Below, piece after piece: positions 16,949-23,923 of a stretch of 64,000 bases of DNA. The notes beneath the pieces were generated by a model. That model was not told the origin of the DNA and searched no databases. It was given only the letters and a program-made list of their open reading frames with translations. The number at the start of each line of letters is the position of its first letter. The first letter of the stretch is position 1. The DNA is from Thermodesulforhabdus norvegica (GTDB lineage: Bacteria; Desulfobacterota; Syntrophobacteria; Syntrophobacterales; Thermodesulforhabdaceae), in the NCBI RefSeq assembly GCF_900114975.1, contig NZ_FOUU01000007.1, positions 62,001 through 126,000 of the forward strand. The letters run 5' to 3'. The translations under genes and the position numbers were made by a program.

Positions 16949-18139
16949 ATGGCGAAAAGATCGAGCCCTTCGGATAAGCCGGTCAGGCGGAAGGAGAATT
17001 TTCTCGTCTTTGGAGCGCCCTGCCTTGGGGAAGAAGAAATAAGCGAAGTTGTTGATTCGATGAAAAAAAGATGGATTGGTACGGGCCCCAAGGTTGGGAT
17101 GTTTGAGGAAGAATTCCGTTTGCTCAAAGGGCGTAAGCACGCTATCGCTGTTAATTCCTGCACGGCGGCGCTTCATCTGGCAATACTTGCCCTGGGGATA
17201 AGGCCCGGAGATGAGGTTATCACCACTCCCATGACCTTTTGCGCCACCGTTAATGCCATCATTCATGCTGGTGGAGTACCGGTACTGGCCGATTGTAAAA
17301 AAGACACGATGAACATAGATCCCGAGGAGATTGAAAAGAAGATATCGGCCAGGACAAAGGCCCTTCTGATAGTCCATTTTGCAGGTCGTCCCTGTGAAAT
17401 GGATGCCATTATGGAACTTGCCCACAGTTATGATCTGCATGTGATAGAAGATTGTGCTCATGCTATCGAAACGGAATACCACGGCCGTCAGGCGGGATGC
17501 TTTGGAACCATTGGGTGCTTCAGTTTTTATGTGACGAAAAACATTACGACCGGCGAAGGAGGGATGGTCATAACCGATGACGATCGGGTCGCCGAACGGA
17601 TAAAGATGCTTGCCCTGCACGGAATGAGCAAGGACGCATGGCGACGGTTTTCGGACACCGGTTACCGACACTACGAAGTGATACATGCCGGGTTCAAGTA
17701 CAACATGACGGACATGCAGGCGGCTATCGGCCTGCATCAATTAAAAAAGCTTGAGCAGTTCAGAAAACGCCGTGAAGAAATATGGAAATTTTACAACGAA
17801 GCCTTTAAAGATCTTCCCGTCTTTCTTCCACCCGACCCGGAGCCCGATACCGTCCATGCTTATCACCTTTACACCCCGCTGATAGATGTTGACCGCCTTG
17901 GAAAGTCCAGAGACTGGGTTCTGGACGCCATGACCCGGGAAAATATAGGCGTCGGCGTTCACTACCTGCCCATCCATTATCATCCCTACTACCGAAAGGC
18001 TCTGAATGTTAAGCCCGGCGATTTTCCTGCGGCTGAGTGGATCGGAGATCGTACGATATCTCTGCCCCTTTCGGGTTGTCTTACCGATGAGGAAGTGGAA
18101 GACGTGGTCAGGGCATTTCGAAAAGTGCTGGGAGCGTAA
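16949..18139 (+). CDS. DegT/DnrJ/EryC1/StrS-family sugar aminotransferase
   Basis: A 396-residue PLP enzyme that transfers an amino group to a keto-sugar nucleotide, as in ArnB or PseC-like reactions. It shows NSCTAALHLAILALGI, TTPMTFCATVNAIIHAGG, VIEDCAHAIET and the PLP-lysine segment FSFYVTKNITTGEGG, then YNMTDMQAAIGLHQL. The ATG at 16949 has an AAGG site at good spacing and is preferred to a GTG two codons earlier. The glycosyltransferase gene follows after 5 bases, pointing to synthesis of an amino-sugar-containing surface glycan. The exact sugar is unknown. Confidence 0.93.
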   Translation: MAKRSSPSDKPVRRKENFLVFGAPCLGEEEISEVVDSMKKRWIGTGPKVGMFEEEFRLLKGRKHAIAVNSCTAALHLAILALGIRPGDEVITTPMTFCATVNAIIHAGGVPVLADCKKDTMNIDPEEIEKKISARTKALLIVHFAGRPCEMDAIMELAHSYDLHVIEDCAHAIETEYHGRQAGCFGTIGCFSFYVTKNITTGEGGMVITDDDRVAERIKMLALHGMSKDAWRRFSDTGYRHYEVIHAGFKYNMTDMQAAIGLHQLKKLEQFRKRREEIWKFYNEAFKDLPVFLPPDPEPDTVHAYHLYTPLIDVDRLGKSRDWVLDAMTRENIGVGVHYLPIHYHPYYRKALNVKPGDFPAAEWIGDRTISLPLSGCLTDEEVEDVVRAFRKVLGA

Positions 18140-18144
18140 AAAAC

Positions 18145-19155
18145 ATGAAGATTGCCATGGTATCCATCCCCTATAAAACGACTCCTCCTGTGGGATACGG
18201 GGGAATAGAGAGGGTGGTTTACGAGCTGACGGAAGAGCTCATAAGGCAAGGGCATGAGGTCGTCCTGTTTGCAACGCCGGGAAGCCATTGCTCGGGAGAA
18301 ACCGTTGAGATACAGGGGTATGAGCCGGAACGGGCACCGTCGGGGATAACCAGGACTTCCAGGGGCTTGTCCGAAGAACCTCTCTACAGGGCGATGAGAG
18401 AATACCTTTCTCATAAGCCCGTTGATGTCATCCACGACTGGTCTTTCGAAAACCTGTTTGTCTTGAGACACCCCCGTGATTTCCCCTTTGTGATTTCCAG
18501 TTGTGTGCCCCCTCACCCCGGATACAAAAGACCCAATTTGGTTGCGGCTAGCAGAGCTCACGCATTTCTTTTCGGTGACTCTGTTCCCTACGTCCACTAC
18601 GGTGTCGATCTCGAACGCTACAGGTTTCAGCCCCGCAAAACCATGCCCATGATCCACATAGCAAAAATTGCCCGTTACAAAGGGCAGCACATTGCCGTTC
18701 TTGCGGCTTTCCTTGCAGGTCAGGCTTTGATGCTCGCCGGAAACGTTGAGGATTCGAAGTATTACCGATTAATGATACGACCTCTGGTCTTCGCGATCCC
18801 CGGGGTGTCTTACATCGGCGAGCTGCCTTCTACTCAGCAATATTTGGCTAACGCTAAAGCACTGGTACAGACTCCGCGCTGGTTTGATGTTCTTCCACTG
18901 GTTATAATAGAGTCTCTTGCCTGTGGGACTCCCGTTATTGCCCTGAACCGCGGGGGTATATCCGAGCAGATAGTGGACGGAGAAAACGGCTTTTTATGTG
19001 AATCTTTTTCGCAGTTAATACGGGCAATGAAGAAAGTACAGGGTATTTCGCCTTATCGCTGTCGTGAAATTGCAGAAGAAAGATTTGACGTGCGCCGCAT
19101 GGCCTCTGAATACATAAGGCTTTATGAGAGAGTCATTAACGGTGAGACCTGGTGA
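18145..19155 (+). CDS. Glycosyltransferase, GT4-like
   Basis: A 336-residue GT-B fold glycosyltransferase. The N-terminal half has a glycine-rich acceptor loop (PPVGYGGIERVVYELTEEL), the middle has VHYGVDLERYRF, and the C-terminal half has the nucleotide-sugar site RWFDVLPLVIIESLACGTPVIALNRGG (ExxxxGxPVI-type). It is probably cytoplasmic or membrane-associated and adds a hexose to a glycan or small acceptor. It follows the aminotransferase gene after 5 bases and its 3' end overlaps the convergent glycosyltransferase gene by 20 bases. Confidence 0.9.
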   Translation: MKIAMVSIPYKTTPPVGYGGIERVVYELTEELIRQGHEVVLFATPGSHCSGETVEIQGYEPERAPSGITRTSRGLSEEPLYRAMREYLSHKPVDVIHDWSFENLFVLRHPRDFPFVISSCVPPHPGYKRPNLVAASRAHAFLFGDSVPYVHYGVDLERYRFQPRKTMPMIHIAKIARYKGQHIAVLAAFLAGQALMLAGNVEDSKYYRLMIRPLVFAIPGVSYIGELPSTQQYLANAKALVQTPRWFDVLPLVIIESLACGTPVIALNRGGISEQIVDGENGFLCESFSQLIRAMKKVQGISPYRCREIAEERFDVRRMASEYIRLYERVINGETW

Positions 19156-20260
19156 GTTTTCTGAAGAGAGCCTCGTAAGTTTTTGTAATTCGATCCCATG
19201 AGTAAACCCGGCTGGCTCTTCTGAAAGCCTTATCACGACAGGCCATTACCAGATTGCTGTCGTGAGTCAAAAGTTCGATCTTTTCCGCCAGTGAATCTTC
19301 GGCAAGATCCTTGTCAAAATACACGCCGCAATCCCGGACCACCTCCTGTTGAGCCGGATTGTTGGCAACGACCACGCAGTTGGCAAAGGCCATTTGATCC
19401 AGTAACACCGGTCGAGTTCCGTTAATGGTGGAGGGAAGCACGAAAAAGCGGCAGTGAGAGCTGATCTGCCTGTAGTCGTCCTTCCAGAGATAGCCGGTGC
19501 GGACTATTCTGGGATCCTTTGCGCACAGGTCGTCAAGGTACCTTCTGTAATCATCGGCATAAGGGGCATCACCGACCAGCACCAGCTTGAGATTTGTACG
19601 GGCTTTTTTGAAGGCTTTTACGAGCAGATCGGCCTTATTTTCCGGCGTCATTCGGCTTACGAAAAGAATGTAACCGTCGTGCTCCAGCCCAAACCTTTTG
19701 AGCACTTCGGTGTTTCCCTTTTCTCTGTCCCTGTGCCATGGATTTGCACCGTAAGGGATGTAAACCGTGGGTGTCTTGTAATGCTCTCTGTAAAGCCGTT
19801 TTACTGCATGGGAGTCGGCTATTACCGCATGGGCGCTCTTCCCGGATATACGTTCTGCGAAACGAATGTAAGCCTTTGCTCCGGTTTCCCATTTTTCCCG
19901 GTCTGCGTCAGAACCGTCCACGTTGAGTACGACGACCCCTCCCAGGATTTTCGCCATAAGTGCTACGGGGCTGTTTCCGGCGATGCAGAAATAGTAGATG
20001 TCGAACTTCTCTTTCAGCGCGTGAAGCGTTGAAATGAAGGTATGGCTGATTGTGTCCAGATGTTTTGATTTTATAGAAGGAAACCTGATAAGCCTGACGC
20101 CCTTGTAGTAGCTTCTTCTGTAAGTTACATAGCCGGTTCGATTATACACGGTTACGTCATGTCCTTTCCGGACTAATCTGACGGCGAGGTTTTCGTAAAA
20201 GGTTTCGAAGCCGCTATAGCTGGCCGGGATACCCCGACTGCCCAGAAGCGCTATCTTCAT
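19136..20260 (-). CDS. Glycosyltransferase of the DUF1972/RgpA-like rhamnosyltransferase type
   Basis: A 374-residue GT4 enzyme. The opening MKIALLGSRGIPASYSGFETF is diagnostic of the DUF1972-containing group, which includes streptococcal-type rhamnosyltransferases. The C-terminal half carries LFVSRMTPENKADLLVKAF and the donor-site region ending in GTRPVLLDQMAFANCVVVANN. It probably adds a deoxyhexose during cell-surface glycan assembly. It is divergently placed from, or follows, the beta-helix gene, with a terminator between them, so it has its own promoter or depends on leaky read-through; no clear promoter was seen. Confidence 0.9.
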   Translation of the reverse strand: MKIALLGSRGIPASYSGFETFYENLAVRLVRKGHDVTVYNRTGYVTYRRSYYKGVRLIRFPSIKSKHLDTISHTFISTLHALKEKFDIYYFCIAGNSPVALMAKILGGVVVLNVDGSDADREKWETGAKAYIRFAERISGKSAHAVIADSHAVKRLYREHYKTPTVYIPYGANPWHRDREKGNTEVLKRFGLEHDGYILFVSRMTPENKADLLVKAFKKARTNLKLVLVGDAPYADDYRRYLDDLCAKDPRIVRTGYLWKDDYRQISSHCRFFVLPSTINGTRPVLLDQMAFANCVVVANNPAQQEVVRDCGVYFDKDLAEDSLAEKIELLTHDSNLVMACRDKAFRRASRVYSWDRITKTYEALFRKLTRSHR

Positions 20261-20280
20261 GTTTCAGGCCTCGTTTATCG

Positions 20281-20316
20281 AAAAATACGGGAACGGTTTC
20301 ATAATAACCGTTCCCG
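20281..20316 (-). terminator. Rho-independent terminator after the exported beta-helix gene
   Basis: An 11-bp perfect stem CGGGAACGGTT (20288-20298) / AACCGTTCCCG (20306-20316) with a 7-base loop. On the minus strand it is followed by TATTTTT, so it ends leftward transcription from the exported-protein operon. Confidence 0.88.
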
Positions 20317-20344
20317 TTGCTTCAGGGCAAGCTATAGCGCCTTC

Positions 20345-21775
20345 TTATCGGACAAGTCTCAGGTTTTTCGGCGGTTCCAGGGGAAGAGGGCTTTCCGCAA
20401 GAGCGGTCGATTCGACGGCACCGATGTCAACCCCTTTTCCGGAAGGCACGGAATTGCCCAGAATGTCTCTTGTCTGTCCCATCGAAATGCCCGCGTCCAC
20501 GGCGGGTGATCCTGCCGACGGTGTCAGATCTGCCGGTTCAGAGGGTACCCCGCCTGTGGCGATACCCGCAAAGGCGGGATCGCCCGCGAAATCGTCCCCA
20601 CCTCCTGCTGCCAGAGAATTCCAGACTGCCAAATCCCTGCCCGAGGTTCCTCCCCATAAATAAAGCAGGTCTCCCGAGGTGCTGTGAAGCAGGTTGTGAC
20701 CGATGGTCAGATCATTTCGGGTTGCCGGGTCGTAAACGGCAATGGGAGCTACCGAAGAGCGGGTTGCGACCAGTATGTTGTTTAAAACCGCCACGTTTCG
20801 AGTGTGGTTTACCGAACTGTCGCCGGCAAGGTAGAGTTCGGCTTTGAAGGGATGACTTTTTCCGGGATCAAGCATATTTCCTACCAGCGTATTGTTGAAA
20901 ACCCTGCTTCCAGAGCTGTCAAAAACGCTGATACCGGCACCATCGTTTTCGTAGCATATGTTGTAGTAAACCTCGTTGAAGTCACACCATTGATCAAGCT
21001 GTATGCCGTTGCCGTCGGGTCCCGATGTTTCTTTATTCCTGTAGGAGATGTTGTAGCGAATTATGTTATAATCTCCCGAGTTCTCACCGGCACTTCCCGA
21101 ATAGATATGAATTCCGCTTGTTCCGGGAGTGCTAAAGCCGTTCTCATAAACGATGTTTTTCTCGATTATGTAATAATTGCCCCTGATTTCTATGCCGTGG
21201 TGTCCGTTACCGTGTACCTCGTTGGATGTTATAACGGTTTCGTTACCGGGTGAGCAGTTCACCAGATCCACCGCAATTCCGTGGGTTTTGTTGTTGTAAA
21301 CATTGTTGGTGCTGATCAGGTGAGCTTCGCCGGCGCCTTCGCCTATCCATATGCCCAGAAGATTGTCGTGGATTGTGCAGTTGGTTACGGTAATGTGGTG
21401 ACTGCCGTCCCGGATGATAACCCCTGAATAGGGGCTTTTTCTGACCGTTATCCCTTCGAAGACCACATAGCTGGCTCCCGAGAAGACCACCGCATTCTCG
21501 ATTATTGGTTCTTCACCGTCGGCAGCACGCACGGTTATGGGAGCCGAAGCCGTACCCCGTCCTGCAATGGTTAACGGTTCTCGATAGATTCCCTCACTGC
21601 CTCTTATGGTCACCACATCGCCGGGGCGTATCTTGCTCCAGTCTATCGCCGAAAAGCCCGCAATGTCGTAGGCACCGTTTACGGAGGTTCCCGAAGGGTG
21701 AACCGTCCATGTTGCCCCAAAGGCTACCAAGGGATACAGGCAGCCCAGGATTATCAACGTCATTAGCCTTTTCAT
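20345..21775 (-). CDS. Exported right-handed beta-helix protein
   Basis: A 476-residue secreted protein with signal peptide (cleavage near FGA, residue ~20). Residues ~60-380 are parallel beta-helix repeats (PbH1), seen as recurring units such as YVVFEGITVRKSPYSGVIIRDG-like turns, GIWIGEGAG, GIEIRGNYYIIEKNIV and GAGISVFDSSGSRVFNNTLVGN. Such proteins are often polysaccharide lyases, epimerases or adhesins. No lyase catalytic triad could be fixed. The tail LVPxDIGAVES-like (GKGVDIGAVES) is common in secreted members. It starts 20 bases after the lectin-like gene with its own GGAGG site and so shares the c-di-GMP-switched transcript. Confidence 0.9.
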   Translation of the reverse strand: MKRLMTLIILGCLYPLVAFGATWTVHPSGTSVNGAYDIAGFSAIDWSKIRPGDVVTIRGSEGIYREPLTIAGRGTASAPITVRAADGEEPIIENAVVFSGASYVVFEGITVRKSPYSGVIIRDGSHHITVTNCTIHDNLLGIWIGEGAGEAHLISTNNVYNNKTHGIAVDLVNCSPGNETVITSNEVHGNGHHGIEIRGNYYIIEKNIVYENGFSTPGTSGIHIYSGSAGENSGDYNIIRYNISYRNKETSGPDGNGIQLDQWCDFNEVYYNICYENDGAGISVFDSSGSRVFNNTLVGNMLDPGKSHPFKAELYLAGDSSVNHTRNVAVLNNILVATRSSVAPIAVYDPATRNDLTIGHNLLHSTSGDLLYLWGGTSGRDLAVWNSLAAGGGDDFAGDPAFAGIATGGVPSEPADLTPSAGSPAVDAGISMGQTRDILGNSVPSGKGVDIGAVESTALAESPLPLEPPKNLRLVR

Positions 21776-21794
21776 GTGATCCTCCTACCTGCTG

Positions 21795-23021
21795 CTAGTA
21801 GATAATTCGAAAACTTGCCGGATCGTAATCAATCCAGGATACATCCTGTGCAAAGACCTGTTCTCCCACGACGAGTACGTCCACGATTTCTTCTAGATGG
21901 TAGGTTTCTCTGTCGGCGGATTTTTCTTCCTGAAGCATCAGACTGAAGTCCCCTACCTGAGTCCAGTCTGAACCGACGACGGCAGACCCTACGGCATAAG
22001 GGATGCCGCCTATGGTGCCGAATCCCGCCGTATTCCACACGGCCACATAGGCCACGACTTCTGCTTCGTGTTCACCGGTTAAGGCTTCTTCGTGGAACAG
22101 GGCGGCTTCAAAGCCCTCCGGCTCAACATACCGGGCTCGAACGATCAGTGGGGTTAAGTCGTTGGTTGTCTGAACCGTAAGAAATAGCTTTGGAGTACCG
22201 GGAAAGGATTGCTTGAAAGGAATATACTGCCAGTTGCCGTTTCCGCCGATTACGAAGGTCCCGACTTCCCAGATGCTGCCGTCTTCCAGATGGTATCTCC
22301 CTTCGTCGATTACCAGATAAGCGAATGTCTCTTTTGCGTGCTTTCCGTCAAGATAGGCCCATTCCTGAAACATAGCGCTGAACTGATTTGCCCCTAAGTC
22401 TTTTATTCTTACCGATCCGGGCTGTTTTCCCGAAGACGTGGGAGGTCCGGCGAGAACCACGGGCATCTCAAAGGCACTATCCAGGTAAACGTTGGTTCCG
22501 TTATGATCGACCTTTGCTTTGCCTGCGGAAATCGTAACCGTGTCCTGGGTTCCTGCCGTGGGAGCTTCAGGTAGCAATGGATCGGTGCCCCTTGCCACCT
22601 CGTCACCGTCGCCAACGCCGTCGCCGTCTGTGTCCGGCAAGGTGGGGTCAGTACCGTAGGTGGCCTCTTCGCTGTCGTAAAGACCGTCTCCATCGGTGTC
22701 TTCGTAAGGTATATTGACCACAAGTTCTTCTGAATATTCGCTTTCCCTTCCGTAAGAATCGTAAGAAGTTACGGCAATATAGTATGTTTGGCCCTGTGAC
22801 AGGTTTGACAGAACCGCCGAATTTGAATTCCCTGCATCTTCCACGGCATCGTAATTACGGCTGGCCGTTCCGTAGTAGACCTTATAGCCCGTAACGGCCG
22901 AATTGTTTACCTGATCCCAGGCAACGGTTATCGAAGCGCAAAAGGCAGAGTTTGAAATGAGCAGTAGTAAAAGAAAAGCTCCTATCGTAGAGCTACAGAG
23001 GATGGTACTCTTTGATCTCAT
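21795..23021 (-). CDS. Exported FN3 / calcium-repeat / H-type-lectin-like protein under c-di-GMP riboswitch
   Basis: A 408-residue exported protein. The ATG at 23021 is chosen because it has GGAGG at 7 bases and begins a clear signal peptide (cleavage near AFCA, residue ~30); the longer upstream frame runs through the riboswitch. Residues ~31-112 are a fibronectin type III domain. Residues ~117-160 hold two thrombospondin-type-3-like calcium loops (DTDGDGLYDSEE, DTDGDGVGDGDE). The C-terminal ~230 residues contain two ~90-residue repeats with F-P-P-V...vR...F.a.f.E...GeH.aE, resembling H-type lectin domains. This suggests a carbohydrate-binding adhesin or matrix protein. It is the first gene of a two-gene unit. 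Confidence 0.9.
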   Translation of the reverse strand: MRSKSTILCSSTIGAFLLLLLISNSAFCASITVAWDQVNNSAVTGYKVYYGTASRNYDAVEDAGNSNSAVLSNLSQGQTYYIAVTSYDSYGRESEYSEELVVNIPYEDTDGDGLYDSEEATYGTDPTLPDTDGDGVGDGDEVARGTDPLLPEAPTAGTQDTVTISAGKAKVDHNGTNVYLDSAFEMPVVLAGPPTSSGKQPGSVRIKDLGANQFSAMFQEWAYLDGKHAKETFAYLVIDEGRYHLEDGSIWEVGTFVIGGNGNWQYIPFKQSFPGTPKLFLTVQTTNDLTPLIVRARYVEPEGFEAALFHEEALTGEHEAEVVAYVAVWNTAGFGTIGGIPYAVGSAVVGSDWTQVGDFSLMLQEEKSADRETYHLEEIVDVLVVGEQVFAQDVSWIDYDPASFRIIY

Positions 23022-23023
23022 TT

Positions 23024-23057
23024 CTGCACCTCCGTGAACGGCCGAGTGGAGGCGCAA
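23024..23057 (-). promoter_or_regulatory. Hairpin sequestering the ribosome-binding site of the lectin-like gene
   Basis: On the minus-strand RNA the segment 23057-23048 (UUGCGCCUCC) can pair over 10 bp, two of them G-U, with 23033-23024 (GGAGGUGCAG), leaving a 14-base loop. The second arm contains the GGAGG ribosome site and ends 3 bases before the AUG. It lies right after the c-di-GMP aptamer, so it is a strong candidate for the expression platform working at translation. Whether ligand opens or closes it cannot be read from the sequence. Confidence 0.7.
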
Positions 23058-23067
23058 TTTTCGGGGC

Positions 23068-23165
23068 CTGCCCGGCAGCCCTGCTACCATTCTCCGCCTG
23101 GCTTCGGAGATTAGGCCAGAAGCTTTGCGCCCCACTCTTTCAAGTGGTTTGCCCTTATCGGACGG
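23068..23165 (-). ncRNA. Cyclic di-GMP-I (GEMM-I) riboswitch aptamer
   Basis: The minus strand carries all hallmark blocks of the GEMM-I aptamer in order: AAGGGCAAACC, a GAAA tetraloop between CACT and AGTG, GGGGCGCAAAGC, TGGCCTAA, a second helix closed by GCCAGG, GGTAGC, and the closing GCTGCCGGG. GEMM-I RNAs bind cyclic di-GMP and usually control motility, pili, exopolysaccharide or adhesion genes. It ends about 45 bases before the start codon of the exported lectin-like gene. Just 5' of it a 7-bp hairpin CCCTCAT/ATGAGGG (23166-23182) may stack on P1. Confidence 0.95.
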
Positions 23166-23199
23166 CCCTCATCGGATGAGGGGTTCACTTTAACCGTGT

Positions 23200-23214
23200 A
23201 CAAAAATTGTGCCG
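23200..23214 (-). promoter_or_regulatory. Possible sigma-54 promoter upstream of the c-di-GMP riboswitch
   Basis: The minus strand reads CGGCACA-ATTT-TTGT (23214-23200). Against the sigma-54 consensus TGGCACR-N4-TTGC it has the -24 GG, CAC and correct spacing, but T to C at the edge and GT in place of the -12 GC. Transcription would begin near 23189, about 20 bases before the aptamer, which is the expected position. I saw no better sigma-70 promoter for this operon. Confidence 0.4.
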
Positions 23215-23318
23215 TGGACCGAAAACAGGGCATGAAGTGCCGTTGAGCGCCAGGAACCTCCGGAGATGCTTCGGTTAAAATGGGGAAGGCATCGAAATTG
23301 CGCAGGTTGAGAACGGAA

Positions 23319-23343
23319 TTGCCTGAAAGGGGCAAACTTTTTT
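23319..23343 (+). terminator. Terminator-like hairpin between the divergent control regions
   Basis: TTGCC (23319-23323) and GGCAA (23331-23335) can form a short stem, with an added T-G pair, followed by six T (23338-23343). On the plus strand there is no gene upstream that it would serve; it could stop antisense transcription out of the riboswitch region from entering the downstream gene. The stem is short, so it may be chance. Confidence 0.35.
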
Positions 23344-23374
23344 ATCCGCCACATCCGGAAAAGTTGCGAAATAT

Positions 23375-23418
23375 AATTACGTTTGTGTAATTCTATTTGT
23401 AACCGGTAATGTAATTAC
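23375..23418. promoter_or_regulatory. Inverted repeats likely bound by a sigma-54 activator
   Basis: Two related palindromic sites: AATTAC (23375-23380) with GTAATT (23387-23392) six bases apart, and GTAATG followed by the perfect palindrome GTAATTAC (23411-23418). They share the GTAATT half-site. They lie 47-90 bases upstream of the plus-strand sigma-54 promoter and about 160-200 bases upstream of the minus-strand candidate, distances normal for enhancer binding proteins that act through DNA looping. Confidence 0.55.
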
Positions 23419-23464
23419 ACGGAAAGGTTCTTATCCACCGTTAAGAGGCTAAAGCAAGGAGCAG

Positions 23465-23480
23465 TGGCACGGTAATTGCC
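23465..23480 (+). promoter_or_regulatory. Sigma-54 (RpoN) promoter
   Basis: TGGCACG-GTAA-TTGCC is a full match to the core -24/-12 consensus TGGCACR-N4-TTGC with exact spacing. It lies 51 bases before the start codon of the unknown gene at 23531, so the RNA would start near 23491 with a ~40-base leader ending in a GTAGGGA ribosome site. Expression should need RpoN and an AAA+ activator, one of which is encoded convergently next door. Confidence 0.85.
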
Positions 23481-23530
23481 TTATCGGCGGTTAATAACGG
23501 CGGGTGATATTTAAACACCGGAGTAGGGAT

Positions 23531-23923
23531 ATGAAATTTCTCAGGCTTACGATGCCTTACATAGATCTTTCCTTCACGGTAATACCGGAAAAAAGACTGG
23601 AAAAGCGCATTCTTACTCCCTTTGGCCTTTGTGATGTCGTTGTTAAGACGGTCGGACCGAAAAACGGCGATGTCCTTAAATACGAAGTTTCCGTTGACGG
23701 TGATCTGGCCTCATGGCTGTACGATCTTTCCCTGAAGACTCCTGGATTCCGGCAGGCCGTTAAAGACTTTGTGCACCAGTTGGTTGTGGAGGATCTCCTG
23801 AGGGTTTTCCCTCTTTCGGAGGGTAAAGTATGTGAGCTTGAGATTAAGGGTTGTGATGCCTCTATTTGTGTCAGGGATGAACCCTGTTTCCCTTCCGATG
23901 AACTCTCCATTGAGGATGGGTAA
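23531..23923 (+). CDS. Unknown protein, sigma-54-transcribed
   Basis: A 130-residue protein that I do not recognise. The ATG at 23531 follows GTAGGGAT and is preferred to the frame start at 23504. There is no signal peptide or membrane helix. The N-terminal half is beta-rich with charged residues (SFTVIPEKRLEKRILTPFG); the middle is helical (TPGFRQAVKDFVHQLVVEDLLRVF); the C-terminal part has three cysteines (VCELEIKGCDASICV) and an acidic end. It is the sole plus-strand gene behind a consensus sigma-54 promoter and its 3' end overlaps the convergent activator gene by 53 bases. Function unknown; a role with the adjacent c-di-GMP/surface locus is inferred from position only. Confidence 0.75.
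   Translation: MKFLRLTMPYIDLSFTVIPEKRLEKRILTPFGLCDVVVKTVGPKNGDVLKYEVSVDGDLASWLYDLSLKTPGFRQAVKDFVHQLVVEDLLRVFPLSEGKVCELEIKGCDASICVRDEPCFPSDELSIEDG

Noticed and set aside
16024-16977. 317-codon open frame on the plus strand
   Set aside because: Opposite cooC, whose P-loop and CxC motif are unmistakable; no family features in the antisense product.
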